64,000 nucleotides of DNA from Pseudomonadota bacterium (GTDB taxonomy: Bacteria; Pseudomonadota; Alphaproteobacteria; Caulobacterales; Caulobacteraceae): assembly GCA_023409795.1 (NCBI GenBank), contig JAEYQX010000087.1:1-64000 (forward strand). Reading direction: 5' to 3'. Positions 1 to 13,417 of this stretch are shown here, piece by piece (the first letter of the stretch is position 1; every line of letters begins with the position of its first letter). Under the pieces are notes generated by a model. It did no database searches and had not been told where the DNA came from. It saw nothing but the letters and a program-made list of their open reading frames with translations. A program made the translations under genes and the position numbers.

Positions 1-250
1 GCATGCGCAGGCCGCGCAGGGTGCGACCGCGCTGGCTCTCGTCCTTGTTCTTGACGTCCTTCTGGTCCGGGTTGGCGCGGATGGCGGCCGAGGTGACCAG
101 GGTGCCGCACAGGGCATTGCCGCAGCGCTCGATGCGGACCTGGCCATTATTGGTCTGGGTCTGCCACAGGCCGGTGGGATCAGCCGCCAGGGCCGGGGCG
201 GCGAGGGCCGAAATGGCCAGGGCGGTGGCGGCGAACAGCGTGGTCTTCAT
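1..250 (-). CDS. DUF2147 family secreted protein (partial, C-terminus off the left edge)
   Basis: The reverse strand from an ATG at 248-250 reads a classic Sec signal peptide (MKTTLFAATALAISALAAPA, then LAAD with cleavage after ALA). The mature start is DPTGLWQTQTNNGQVRIERC followed by GNALCGTLV. Short secreted proteins with a GxWxT start and a C...CG pair like this belong to the DUF2147 family, whose role is unknown. An AAGGGAAG ribosome site lies just upstream of the ATG. Only about 83 residues are inside the window, so completeness cannot be judged. It is transcribed away from the exonuclease gene's 3' end, with 135 bp between them. Confidence 0.75.
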   Translation of the reverse strand, partial: MKTTLFAATALAISALAAPALAADPTGLWQTQTNNGQVRIERCGNALCGTLVTSAAIRANPDQKDVKNKDESQRGRTLRGLRM

Positions 251-385
251 GGTGCGGACTTCCCTTTGGCAGGACCTGAACTGACGCGGTCTCTTACTCA
301 CAAGGGTGATACCGGAATGAGGCTGAAACAAGACCTGAATTTCGCTGATCACCCAGGTTTTATGGCCTAAAAACCGGACCTTAGG

Positions 386-1270
386 TCAAGTTTTGGCGGT
401 AATCAGGTCGATGAAGTCGGCCTCGGACATCAGGCGGGTGCCCAGGTGGCGCGCGCGATCCAGCTTGGAGCCGGCCCCACGGCCCACCACGACCCAGTCG
501 GTCTTTGAGGTGACCGTGCCGGTGACGCGGGCGCCGAAACGGACGGCGATGTCCTGGGCCTGGTCGCGGGTGAAGCGGGCCAGCTGGCCGGTGAAGACCA
601 CCCTCATGCCCGACATCGAGGGCCGCTCGCCAGGCAGGGGCTGGTAGCGGTCGGCATAGCTGCGGATCGTGCTGCGGGCCACGCGCGGGGCCGAGCAGGC
701 GGAATAGCCGTCCGGGCTCATCCGGCCGATGCCGACCTGGGTCAGGCGGGCCAGGTCGTGCAGGCTGGACGCCTGGCGAAGGCGCATGGCCTCAAGCGCC
801 ACCTCGGCGCAGACCAGGGCGTCCTCGCCCGCGTCATGGTGGCGGAAGCTGATGCCCAGGTGATCGCCCAGGGCATTGAGCCGCGCCGTGCCCAGGTCTG
901 CCCAGACCCTTTGCGCCACCTTGACCGTGCACAGGTAGTCGAACTCGGGATAGGCCAGCTGGTAGGTGTCGCAGCTGGTGCGCATCACGCTCATGTCGAA
1001 GCCCGCATTGTGGGCCAGGACCATGTCGCAGCCGCTGATCCGCTGGCGCAGGCCGGCCAGGACGTCGGGAAACTCGGGCGCGTCCTGGACCATGCCGGGG
1101 CTGATGCCATGGATGCGGACATTGACCGGGGCAAAGCGCATTTCCGGCGGGCGGATCAGGTGGCTTTCGACCCCGGTGACGCGGCCGTCCTCGATCCAGG
1201 CCAGGCCGATCGAACAGGCGCTGGCCCGCTGCTCGTTGGCGGTTTCGAAATCAATGGCGACGGCGCGCAT
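386..1270 (-). CDS. DEDDh 3'-5' exonuclease (DnaQ-like) with C-terminal BRCT domain
   Basis: A 294-residue protein. Residues 1-165 are an RNase T/DnaQ-type exonuclease: it begins with the ExoI-like AIDFETAN acidic motif, has NAGFDMSVM in the middle, and ends the domain with the HHDAGEDALVCAEV motif (His and Asp of DEDDh). Residues about 220-290 form a BRCT domain (VVFTGQLARFTRD, then KTDWVVVG and GAGSKL). This architecture is seen in polymerase III epsilon-like proteins thought to act in DNA repair or proofreading. The gene lies 24 bp after ligA on the same strand, so the two are probably cotranscribed. The BRCT domain closely resembles that of the neighbouring LigA (see findings). Confidence 0.88.
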   Translation of the reverse strand: MRAVAIDFETANEQRASACSIGLAWIEDGRVTGVESHLIRPPEMRFAPVNVRIHGISPGMVQDAPEFPDVLAGLRQRISGCDMVLAHNAGFDMSVMRTSCDTYQLAYPEFDYLCTVKVAQRVWADLGTARLNALGDHLGISFRHHDAGEDALVCAEVALEAMRLRQASSLHDLARLTQVGIGRMSPDGYSACSAPRVARSTIRSYADRYQPLPGERPSMSGMRVVFTGQLARFTRDQAQDIAVRFGARVTGTVTSKTDWVVVGRGAGSKLDRARHLGTRLMSEADFIDLITAKT

Positions 1271-1294
1271 CTGGTCTTCCCGACTGGTCTGTCC

Positions 1295-3622
<2,328 letters not shown>

Positions 3623-3753
3623 TTACGGTCAGTCGCTTTGGTGTGCCTGCTTTAGCACCAGAAGCGGCGCATCGCAGGCCCGATGACAGATTAGTAAACT
3701 GACGTGGCTATTATTCGGCTCTAGCGTCGCGCCGATTCTTCGTGGAGCCCCTC

Positions 3754-4716
3754 ATGCGTCCTGTCCTGACCAGCCTGGTTGCCCTGTCTGCCGCCTTGAT
3801 GATGGCCTCGTGCCAGACGCCCGCTGCGCCCGAGGTGGCCGCGACGCCGGTGGCCGAGGCGGGGGCCGACTACAGCCAGCTGATGGCGGACCTGCAGATT
3901 CTGTCGGCCGATGACATGCAGGGGCGCGACACCGGCTCCGAAGGCGGGGCCAAGGCCCGCGAATACATCATCAGCCGCCTGGAAGCCCTGGGCGTGGCCC
4001 CGACGCCGATGGGCCGCCTGCAGCCGTGGGAAATGCAGGGCCGCAGCCCTGACGGGCCCAGGACCTGGAGCGGCACCAACATCCTGGGCTTGATCCCCGG
4101 CACCAAGGTGACGGACCGCTATATCGTCGTCACGGCCCACTATGACCACGTCGGCGTGCGCGACGGCCACATCTACAACGGGGCCGATGACAATGCCTCG
4201 GGCGTGGCGACCATGCTGGAGCTGGCGCGTCGCCTGAAGGAAAAGCCGCCGCACATGAGCGTGCTGATCGTCGCCCTGGACGGCGAGGAGCGGGGGCTGC
4301 TGGGAGCGCGGCACTTTGTCGAGGCCCCGCCCGTGCCGCTGTCGCGCATGGCGATGAACCTGAACCTCGACATGACCGGCCGCGCCGACGTCGATGACCG
4401 CCTGTGGGTCACCGGCACCCACCAGCACCCCTATTTCCGCCCGGTCCTGGACCAGGTGGCAGCGCGGGCCAATGTCTCACTGTCCTTTGGCAAGGACCGG
4501 CCCGAGGATGAGGGAGCCGACAACTGGGTCAATGCCTCCGACCACGCCGCCTTCCACCGCGCGGGCGTGCCCTTCCTCTATCTGGGGGTGAACTTCCACG
4601 AGGACTATCACCGTCCCAGCGATGACTTCGAGCGCATCCAGCCGGCCTATTTCCAGCAGGCGACCGAGCTGGCGATCGACAGCTTCTATTACCTGGACCG
4701 CTGGTTCGCCCAGTAG
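3754..4716 (+). CDS. M28 family zinc aminopeptidase, predicted lipoprotein
   Basis: About 320 residues. I chose the ATG at 3754 rather than the in-frame GTG at 3742 because GTGGAG then sits at ribosome-site distance and the protein starts directly with a lipoprotein-type signal (MRPVLTSLVALSAALMMASC). The mature part is an M28 peptidase with the di-zinc ligand motifs in order: TAHYDHVG, NGADDNASG, LDGEERG, NLNLDMTG and SDHAAFHRAG. It would act in the periplasm or on the membrane, removing N-terminal residues from peptides; substrate unknown. It is transcribed divergently from ligA across a 140 bp gap. Confidence 0.88.
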   Translation: MRPVLTSLVALSAALMMASCQTPAAPEVAATPVAEAGADYSQLMADLQILSADDMQGRDTGSEGGAKAREYIISRLEALGVAPTPMGRLQPWEMQGRSPDGPRTWSGTNILGLIPGTKVTDRYIVVTAHYDHVGVRDGHIYNGADDNASGVATMLELARRLKEKPPHMSVLIVALDGEERGLLGARHFVEAPPVPLSRMAMNLNLDMTGRADVDDRLWVTGTHQHPYFRPVLDQVAARANVSLSFGKDRPEDEGADNWVNASDHAAFHRAGVPFLYLGVNFHEDYHRPSDDFERIQPAYFQQATELAIDSFYYLDRWFAQ

Positions 4717-4792
4717 GCCGCCGGGGAGGGTGTCACAAAATCGTTGCCGTTACGGGCTTGTAGAGCGCGAGTTCTGAGTCCGGGGGGAAGCG

Positions 4793-5413
4793 ATGTCAGT
4801 GGCACAGGGTATGGATCTGCAGGTCTTCCAGCGGGTCCGGAAGGTGATGATCGGGGTCGGGCTGGCCGTCGTGGTGGCGCTGGCCCTGGTCACCCGGGCG
4901 CGGATGCCGCAGACGCTGAACGAGGCGGTCGAGGCCCTGGGCCTGGGCCTGATCCTGGTCTGCATCGTCGGCCGCGCCTGGTGCTCGCTCTATATCGGCG
5001 GGCGCAAGAAGATCGAGATCGTCGATCGCGGGCCCTATTCGATCAGCCGCAACCCGCTCTATGTCTTCAGCTTCATGGGGGCCTTTGGCGTCGGCACCCA
5101 GACCGGCAGCCTGGTCATGGCGGGCCTGTTCCTGGCGGTCACCATGGCGGTCTTCTATGTCACGGTGCGGCGCGAGGAGGCCTGGCTGGGCCAGACCTTT
5201 GGCGAGACCTATCGCGCCTATTGCGCCCGCACGCCGCGCTTTGGCCCGCGCTTTTCGCGGTGGCGCGATGCCGAGATCCTGGACGTGCAGCCGCGGTTCT
5301 TCCTGCTGACGCTGAGGGACGGGCTGATCTTCCTGCTGGCCATCCCGGTCTTCAAGACGGTGGAGGTGCTGCAGGAGGCGGGCTGGCTGCACACCCTGCT
5401 GCATCTGCCCTGA
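4793..5413 (+). CDS. Isoprenylcysteine carboxyl methyltransferase-like integral membrane protein
   Basis: 206 residues with several hydrophobic segments (GVGLAVVVALALV, GLGLILVCIVG, SLVMAGLFLAVTMAVFYVTV). The C-terminal half has the ICMT/phospholipid methyltransferase signature: GPYSISRNPLYV, then RREEAWLGQTFGETYRAYCA before RTPRF, the SAM-binding region of this family. Bacterial members methylate lipids or unknown small molecules at the membrane; the substrate here is not predictable. The start ATG at 4793 follows a GGGGGAAG ribosome site. The gene ends just before a strong bidirectional terminator. Confidence 0.8.
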   Translation: MSVAQGMDLQVFQRVRKVMIGVGLAVVVALALVTRARMPQTLNEAVEALGLGLILVCIVGRAWCSLYIGGRKKIEIVDRGPYSISRNPLYVFSFMGAFGVGTQTGSLVMAGLFLAVTMAVFYVTVRREEAWLGQTFGETYRAYCARTPRFGPRFSRWRDAEILDVQPRFFLLTLRDGLIFLLAIPVFKTVEVLQEAGWLHTLLHLP

Positions 5414-5438
5414 GGGGCCGGACCAGGCGGCATCAAAA

Positions 5439-5477
5439 AAAGGGCGGGAGGTGGTGCCTCCCGCCCTTTGGCGTTTT
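5439..5477. terminator. Bidirectional rho-independent terminator
   Basis: A perfect 13 bp stem, AAAGGGCGGGAGG (5439-5451) pairing with CCTCCCGCCCTTT (5457-5469), with a 5-base loop. On the minus strand the stem runs into six Ts (A-run 5435-5440); on the plus strand a TTTT follows at 5474-5477. It lies between the convergent ICMT-like and cyclophilin genes and should end both transcripts. Confidence 0.9.
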
Positions 5478-5482
5478 CAGTG

Positions 5483-5944
5483 TCAGGCGACGGTGGCCTT
5501 GACGATCTTGCCCGGGTTGCGCGGCGGCTCACCCTTGGGCAGGGCGTCGACGTGTTCCATGCCCTCGATCACATTGCCCCAGACCGTATACTGGCGGTCC
5601 AGGAAGCGGGCGTCGTCGAAGCAGATGAAGAACTGCGAGTTGGCGCTGTCCGGGTTGGCGGTGCGGGCCATCGAGCAGGTGCCGCGCACGTGCGGCTCTG
5701 CGTTGAACTCCTGCTTCAGGTTCGGCTTCTTGGAGCCCGAGGTGCCGGTGCCCGTCGGGTCGCCGCCCTGGGCCATGAAGCCGGCGATCACGCGGTGGAA
5801 GACGACGCCGTCGTAGAAGCCTTCCGAGGCCAGGTCGGTGATCTGCTTGACGTGGTTGGGGGCCAAGTCCGGACGCAGCTTGATGACGACGTTGCGTTCC
5901 TCACCGTCGCCGGTGTCCAGGGTGAAGGTCAGGGTTTCGGCCAT
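5483..5944 (-). CDS. Cyclophilin-type peptidyl-prolyl cis-trans isomerase
   Basis: 153 residues, starting at the ATG at 5942-5944 behind an AAAGGAGGG ribosome site; a longer open frame upstream is antisense to rlmE and is not coding. It is a compact single-domain cyclophilin without signal peptide, hence cytoplasmic: FYDGVVFHRVIAGFMAQGGD carries the catalytic Arg/Phe region, followed by GTGTSG, SMARTANPDSANSQFFI and FLDRQYTVWGNV. It speeds proline isomerisation in protein folding. It is divergent from rlmE with an 81 bp promoter gap. Confidence 0.95.
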   Translation of the reverse strand: MAETLTFTLDTGDGEERNVVIKLRPDLAPNHVKQITDLASEGFYDGVVFHRVIAGFMAQGGDPTGTGTSGSKKPNLKQEFNAEPHVRGTCSMARTANPDSANSQFFICFDDARFLDRQYTVWGNVIEGMEHVDALPKGEPPRNPGKIVKATVA

Positions 5945-6025
5945 TTGGCCCTCCTTTGGGGTCTTGCGAACCAGAATTGCGTGCGGGTCATAGCGGCAGA
6001 ACGCCCGGACGGCTATGAGGGACGC

Positions 6026-8930
<2,905 letters not shown>

Positions 8931-8945
8931 GGTCTGACCCTCCTC

Positions 8946-9067
8946 GCGTCATCCCCGGCCCCCGTGCCGGGGATTCAGGGACTCTCGGGTGGCCTGGTTT
9001 GGCGTTAGTTTGGAACAGGGTCTGGCGAAGCGGTTCTGGATCCTCGGCACAGGGCCGAGGATGACGC
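8946..9067. repeat. Composite palindromic repeat (REP/BIME-like)
   Basis: The 122 bp between guaB and the MAPEG gene start with GCGTCATCC (8946-8954) and end with GGATGACGC (9059-9067), an inverted repeat. Inside each end lies a short hairpin: CCCCGGC-N5/6-GCCGGGG around 8953-8972 and CCTCGGC-acagg-GCCGAGG at 9042-9060. This is the layout of a bacterial interspersed mosaic element: two facing REP-type palindromes. It may also act as a transcript end or stabiliser for guaB. Confidence 0.7.
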
Positions 9068-9103
9068 GGTTCAGGTGGCCATAACAGACGAGGGAGCGTG
9101 CCG

Positions 9104-9496
9104 GTGACGACTGAATTGACCTATCTGTTGGCCACGCTTGTCCTGGCCCTGGTGCAGATCCTTCTGCCGGCTGCGGCCCGGACAGCCGAGTTTGGCCTGA
9201 GCTGGAACGCCGGGCCGCGCGACCGGACGCCCGTCTCGACGCGGCCCCTGACCGGGCGGCTGGAGCGGGCCCAGGCCAATCTGTTCGAGACCCTGCCGCT
9301 GTTCATCGGGGCCGTGCTGCTGACCCATTTCGCGGGTATGGCTGGCCCCCTGACCCTGTGGGGGACGGCCCTCTATTTCTGGGCGCGCGTCGCCTATGTT
9401 CCTCTTTACGCCCTGGGCGTGCCCTATATCCGGTCGCTGGTCTGGCTGGTCTCGCTTGCGGGACTGGCCATGATCCTGATGGCCCCCTTCGTTTGA
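9104..9496 (+). CDS. MAPEG family membrane protein
   Basis: About 130 residues with four predicted membrane helices. The MAPEG fold is suggested by the loop RTAEFGLSWNAGPRD followed by RLERAQANLFETLPLFIGAV and later WARVAYVPLYALGVPYIRSL. The family includes glutathione-dependent membrane enzymes, but bacterial members of this COG3686 type are uncharacterised. I prefer the GTG at 9104, which has AGGGAG seven bases upstream; the GTG at 9098 is too close to it. It is followed 8 bp later by the RsmB-like gene and is probably cotranscribed with it. Confidence 0.85.
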   Translation: MTTELTYLLATLVLALVQILLPAAARTAEFGLSWNAGPRDRTPVSTRPLTGRLERAQANLFETLPLFIGAVLLTHFAGMAGPLTLWGTALYFWARVAYVPLYALGVPYIRSLVWLVSLAGLAMILMAPFV

Positions 9497-9503
9497 GACT
9501 GAT

Positions 9504-10910
9504 TTGACCCCAGCCGCCCGTCTTGCTGCCGCCGCGTCCGTTCTGGACAGCATCCACCACAGCCGCCAGCCCGCCGAGGTGGTGCTGAAGGCCTGGGGCG
9601 CGGCCAACCGCTATGCCGGGTCCAAGGACCGCCGCGCCATCGCCGACCGCGTCTTCAAGGTGCTGCGCGCCAAGGGACGCCTGGTCTGGGCCATGGGCAA
9701 CCGCGAGGATGGCCGGGCCCTGGTCATCGGTTCGCTGTCGCTGATCGCCGGCCTGCCGCTGGAAGAGATCGAGGCCCTGCATTCGGGCGAGGGCTATGGC
9801 CCGCGTCCGCTGTCGAAACAGGAGCGCGCCCGCATCACCGCGCCCGAGGGCGAGCTGCCCGGCTGGGTCGCGGCGGGTATTCCCGAGTTCGTGCTGGAGG
9901 ACTTCAAGGCCACCTACGGCGACGACTACCGGCAGCAGGCGCACGAGCTGATGACGCCGCGCGCGCCCATCGACCTGCGCGTCAACCTGGCCCGGACCAC
10001 GCTTGAGGCGGTCGAGGCCGAGCTGGTCGAGGCGGGCCTGTCGCCCCAGCGCACGCCGTGGTCGGCGGCGGGCCTGCGCCTGTCGGCCGAGCCCCCGCCC
10101 AATGTCCAGGCCCTGGATGCCTTCAAGCAGGGCCATATCGAGATCCAGGACGAGGGCAGCCAGCTGGCCTGCTGGCTGAGCGGCGTCGAGCCGGGCATGA
10201 CCGTGGTCGACTATTGCGCCGGTGGTGGCGGCAAGACCCTGGGCCTGGCCATGCTGGGCCAGGCGCGGGCGACCGAGGCCGAAGCCACGGCCGAGCCTGT
10301 GACCACCTGGTCGCCAATGGGCGGGGAGGGGGCCACCCCTGCCGCCCGCAAGCCTGCCCGACCCGACATGGGCATTCGCCTGTTCGCCTTTGACGTGGTG
10401 CAAAAGCGCCTCGATAACATCCGCCCGCGCCTGGCCCGCGCCGGGGTCGAGGCTGACCTGCGCCTGCTGGGCCAGAACGGCGGCGGCACCCAGGACCTGG
10501 TGGACCAGGCCGACGTGGTCCTGGTCGATGCCCCGTGCAGCGGCACCGGCACCTGGCGCCGCCGTCCCGAGGACGCCTGGCGCCTGAAGCCCGAGGAGGT
10601 CGAGCGCCTGCATGGCCTGCAGGTGCAGATTCTGGATCGCGCTGCCCAGCTGGTGAAGCCGGGCGGGCGGCTGGTCTTCGTGACCTGCTCGATGCTGCGC
10701 GCCGAGAACGAGGCCTCTGCCGAGGCCTTTGAGGCCGCTCACCCCGACTTTAGGCCGGTGCCGGTGGCCCGGATGCTGGACACCGACCTGCTGACCCACG
10801 AGGGCAAGGCCCGGCTGGGCAAGCTGGCCGAGGGGCACCGCCTGCGCCTGTCGCCGGCCTCCAGCGGCACGGATGGCTTCTTTGCCGCCGTCTATGAGCG
10901 CGCCGAATGA
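9504..10910 (+). CDS. RsmB/NOP2-family RNA m5C methyltransferase
   Basis: 468 residues, start TTG at 9504. An N-terminal NusB-like region (HHSRQPAEVVLKAWGAANRYAG cut to its visible helices, then DRRAIADRVFKVLR) precedes the methyltransferase: VDYCAGGGGKTLGLA (SAM motif I), VLVDAPCSGTGTWRRRPE (motif IV, releasing Cys) and LVFVTCSML (motif VI, catalytic Cys). It methylates cytosine in rRNA or another RNA. Oddity: roughly 35 residues rich in Ala, Glu and Pro (about residues 255-290) are inserted between motif I and the AFDVV strand. Its last 4 bp overlap the next start (ATGA). Confidence 0.9.
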   Translation: MTPAARLAAAASVLDSIHHSRQPAEVVLKAWGAANRYAGSKDRRAIADRVFKVLRAKGRLVWAMGNREDGRALVIGSLSLIAGLPLEEIEALHSGEGYGPRPLSKQERARITAPEGELPGWVAAGIPEFVLEDFKATYGDDYRQQAHELMTPRAPIDLRVNLARTTLEAVEAELVEAGLSPQRTPWSAAGLRLSAEPPPNVQALDAFKQGHIEIQDEGSQLACWLSGVEPGMTVVDYCAGGGGKTLGLAMLGQARATEAEATAEPVTTWSPMGGEGATPAARKPARPDMGIRLFAFDVVQKRLDNIRPRLARAGVEADLRLLGQNGGGTQDLVDQADVVLVDAPCSGTGTWRRRPEDAWRLKPEEVERLHGLQVQILDRAAQLVKPGGRLVFVTCSMLRAENEASAEAFEAAHPDFRPVPVARMLDTDLLTHEGKARLGKLAEGHRLRLSPASSGTDGFFAAVYERAE

Positions 10911-11632
10911 TCGAGGCGCAGTTCGAGACCATCTATGGCCTGTCGGTCCTGCCGGTCATGGCGGCTCCGGCAGAATATGGAGCCGGGCTGCAGGCCCGGA
11001 TCACGCCGCTGATCACCGGCATTGGCCCGGTCGAGGCGGCGATCAGCCTGACCGCTGCCCTGTCGCGGCTGGAGGCCATGGACAGCCTGCCGGACCTGAT
11101 CGTCTCGCTGGGCTCCTGCGGCTCGCGCGAGCTGGACCACGCCCGGGTCTATCAGGCGTCGTCGGTCAGCTATCGTGACATGGACGCCAGCCCCCTGGGG
11201 TTCGAGAAGGGCCAGACGCCGCTTCTGGACCTGCCGCCCGTCCTGCCGCTGCCGTGCCCGATCCCGGGCGTGCCGACCGCCAGCCTGTCGACCGGTGCCA
11301 ATGTGGTGTCCGGCACCGCCTATGATGCCATCGACGCCCAGATGGTGGACATGGAGACCTGGGCCCTGAAGCGCGTGGCCCAGACCTTTGGCATTCCCCT
11401 GATTGCCCTGCGTGGCGTCAGCGATGGCAAGACCGAACTGTCCCGGCTGGAAGACTGGACCGGCACCCTGGACCAGGTGGACGCCAATCTGGCCCGGGCC
11501 TGGGACCTGCTGTCCGAGGTTCTGACCAGCCAGGGGCTTCATGCCCTGACCCAGGACGACACATCACGGGTTGATCCCGACGGCTCTAGCCGTCATGAAG
11601 CCGCCCAAACCCCGCCCCCTACGGATTCCTAA
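10907..11632 (+). CDS. 5'-methylthioadenosine/S-adenosylhomocysteine nucleosidase family protein
   Basis: 241 residues. It hydrolyses the glycosidic bond of MTA and SAH, recycling adenine and clearing a methyltransferase inhibitor. Visible family features: [12 protein letters not shown] near the N-terminus, LIVSLGSCG, the substrate-binding VDMETWA (Glu) and the catalytic Asp in LRGVSDGK. Its start overlaps the stop of the RNA methyltransferase by 4 bp, which makes translational coupling likely; pairing a SAH-clearing enzyme with a methylase is sensible. The last 35 residues are a hydrophilic tail outside the fold. Confidence 0.85.
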   Translation: MIEAQFETIYGLSVLPVMAAPAEYGAGLQARITPLITGIGPVEAAISLTAALSRLEAMDSLPDLIVSLGSCGSRELDHARVYQASSVSYRDMDASPLGFEKGQTPLLDLPPVLPLPCPIPGVPTASLSTGANVVSGTAYDAIDAQMVDMETWALKRVAQTFGIPLIALRGVSDGKTELSRLEDWTGTLDQVDANLARAWDLLSEVLTSQGLHALTQDDTSRVDPDGSSRHEAAQTPPPTDS

Positions 11633-11636
11633 GGCC

Positions 11637-13199
11637 ATGACCGCGCCCACTACGCACGAAGCCGTTCTGATTGTCGATTTCGGCAGTCAGGTCACCCAAC
11701 TGATCGCGCGGCGCCTGCGTGAATTGAACATCTATTGCGAGATCCATCCCTATACCAAGGCGATGACCGCGCTGGAGGCCATGCAGCCCAGGGCGATCAT
11801 CCTGTCGGGTGGCCCGTCTTCGACGACCGAGGCGGACAGCCCGCGCGTTGACCACGCCCTGTTCGACTATGGCGCGCCCATCTTTGGCATCTGCTATGGC
11901 GAGCAGCTGATCTGCGCCGAGCTGGGCGGCAAGGTCGAGAGCGGCCACCACCGCGAGTTTGGCCGCGCCGAGATCAATATCGTCAAGGACAGCCCCCTGT
12001 TCGACGGCATCGGCGGGGCCGGTGAGCGCGAGCCGGTCTGGATGAGCCACGGCGACCGCGTCACCGCCATCCCCGAGGGCTTCGAGGTCATCGCCACCTC
12101 CGAAGGCGCGCCCTATGCGGCCATCGCCAATGCCGAGAAGAAGATCTATGCGGTCCAGTTCCACCCCGAGGTGATGCACACCCCGCGCGGTGCCCAGATC
12201 CTGAAAAACTTTACCCATGGCATCGCCGGCCTGACCGGTGACTGGACCATGGCCGCCTATCGCGACGAGCAGATCGCCAAGATCCGCGAGCAGGTCGGCG
12301 ACGCCAAGGTCATCTGCGGCCTGTCGGGCGGCGTGGACTCCTCGGTGGCGGCGGTCCTGATCCACGAGGCGATCGGCGACCAGCTGACCTGCGTCTTCGT
12401 GGACACCGGCCTGCTGCGCAAGGACGAGGCCAAGCAGGTCACGACCCTGTTCCGTGAGCATTACAACATCCCGCTGGTCCACGTGGACGCCTCGGACAAG
12501 TTCCTTGGCGCGCTGGCGGGCATCTCGGACCCGGAAACCAAGCGCAAGACCATCGGCCGCCTGTTCATCGAGGTGTTCGACGAGGAGTCGGCCAAGATCA
12601 AGGGTGCGGAATTCCTTGCCCAGGGCACGCTCTATCCGGACGTGATCGAGAGCCTGTCGGCGTCCGGCGGTCCGTCGCAGGTCATCAAGTCGCACCACAA
12701 TGTGGGCGGCCTGCCGGACTATATGAAGCTGAAGCTGGTCGAGCCCCTGCGCGAACTGTTCAAGGACGAAGTGCGCGCCCTTGGCCGCGAACTGGGCCTG
12801 ACCGAAGCCTTTGTGGGCCGTCACCCCTTCCCGGGACCGGGTCTGGCCATCCGCATTCCGGGCGAGATCACGCCCGACGCCGTGGCAACCCTGCAGGACG
12901 CCGACGCCATCTATCTGGACGAAATCCGCAAGGCGGGCCTGTACGACGACATCTGGCAGGCCTTCGCCGTCCTGCTGCCGGTCAAGACCGTGGGCGTGAT
13001 GGGCGATGCCCGCACCTATGAAAAGGTCCTGGCCCTGCGCGCCGTCACCTCGACCGACGGCATGACCGCCGACTTCTACCAGTTCCCCTGGGACGTCCTG
13101 GCCAAGACCGCCACGCGCATTATCAACGAAGTCCCCGGCGTCAACCGCGTCGTCTACGACGTAACCTCCAAGCCCCCCGGCACCATCGAGTGGGAGTGA
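11637..13199 (+). CDS. guaA: GMP synthase (glutamine-hydrolysing) GuaA
   Basis: 520 residues from the ATG at 11637, 4 bp after the nucleosidase gene; in-frame upstream starts would lie inside that gene and add a non-conserved tail. It converts XMP to GMP. The N-terminal class I amidotransferase shows IVDFGSQ, the nucleophile elbow FGICYGEQ and [10 protein letters not shown]. The ATP-pyrophosphatase domain shows [12 protein letters not shown], and the C-terminal dimerisation domain has [11 protein letters not shown] and ends in TIEWE. The 3' end of guaA is a known integration site for genomic islands, and the gene content changes immediately after it. Confidence 0.97.
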   Translation: MTAPTTHEAVLIVDFGSQVTQLIARRLRELNIYCEIHPYTKAMTALEAMQPRAIILSGGPSSTTEADSPRVDHALFDYGAPIFGICYGEQLICAELGGKVESGHHREFGRAEINIVKDSPLFDGIGGAGEREPVWMSHGDRVTAIPEGFEVIATSEGAPYAAIANAEKKIYAVQFHPEVMHTPRGAQILKNFTHGIAGLTGDWTMAAYRDEQIAKIREQVGDAKVICGLSGGVDSSVAAVLIHEAIGDQLTCVFVDTGLLRKDEAKQVTTLFREHYNIPLVHVDASDKFLGALAGISDPETKRKTIGRLFIEVFDEESAKIKGAEFLAQGTLYPDVIESLSASGGPSQVIKSHHNVGGLPDYMKLKLVEPLRELFKDEVRALGRELGLTEAFVGRHPFPGPGLAIRIPGEITPDAVATLQDADAIYLDEIRKAGLYDDIWQAFAVLLPVKTVGVMGDARTYEKVLALRAVTSTDGMTADFYQFPWDVLAKTATRIINEVPGVNRVVYDVTSKPPGTIEWE

Positions 13200-13276
13200 C
13201 CGAGGCCTTTCGGGATCTTTCGAGATCACTTGAGAAGCCAGCCGTAAGTGGTTGATATAAAATTTGATTTATGTAG

Positions 13277-13302
13277 GACCCTTCGATTCTTTTCGGAGGG
13301 TC
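13277..13302 (+). terminator. Possible terminator hairpin after guaA
   Basis: GACCCT (13277-13282) pairs with AGGGTC (13297-13302) around a loop that can pair further (TCG...CGG). Only a weak T-rich stretch follows (ctctcgttt). The upstream 40 bp (13245-13276) are AT-rich, unlike the surroundings. The remaining 218 bp between guaA and the ferredoxin reductase hold no convincing gene; a 46-codon open frame without a start ends at 13417. Confidence 0.4.
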
Positions 13303-13417
13303 TCTCGTTTGTGATAACGGCTTGCCGGACGATCTTGCGGCCGTTGACTCGGCTGCATCGCCGCAGGTGGTCGAGGTCGTAGTGAACTGGGCCCTGGCGC
13401 GCTACCGGAAGGGCTGA

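Noticed and set aside
11619..13229. 536-codon open frame antisense to guaA
   Set aside because: Its translation is a repetitive Asp/Leu/Gly/Val/Arg-rich string with no domain, typical of the reverse strand of a GC-rich gene; guaA is unmistakable.
13277..13417. 46-codon open frame ending in ALARYRKG before the ferredoxin reductase
   Set aside because: No start codon with a ribosome site and no recognised family. It may be a gene remnant, so it is only mentioned under the guaA boundary finding.
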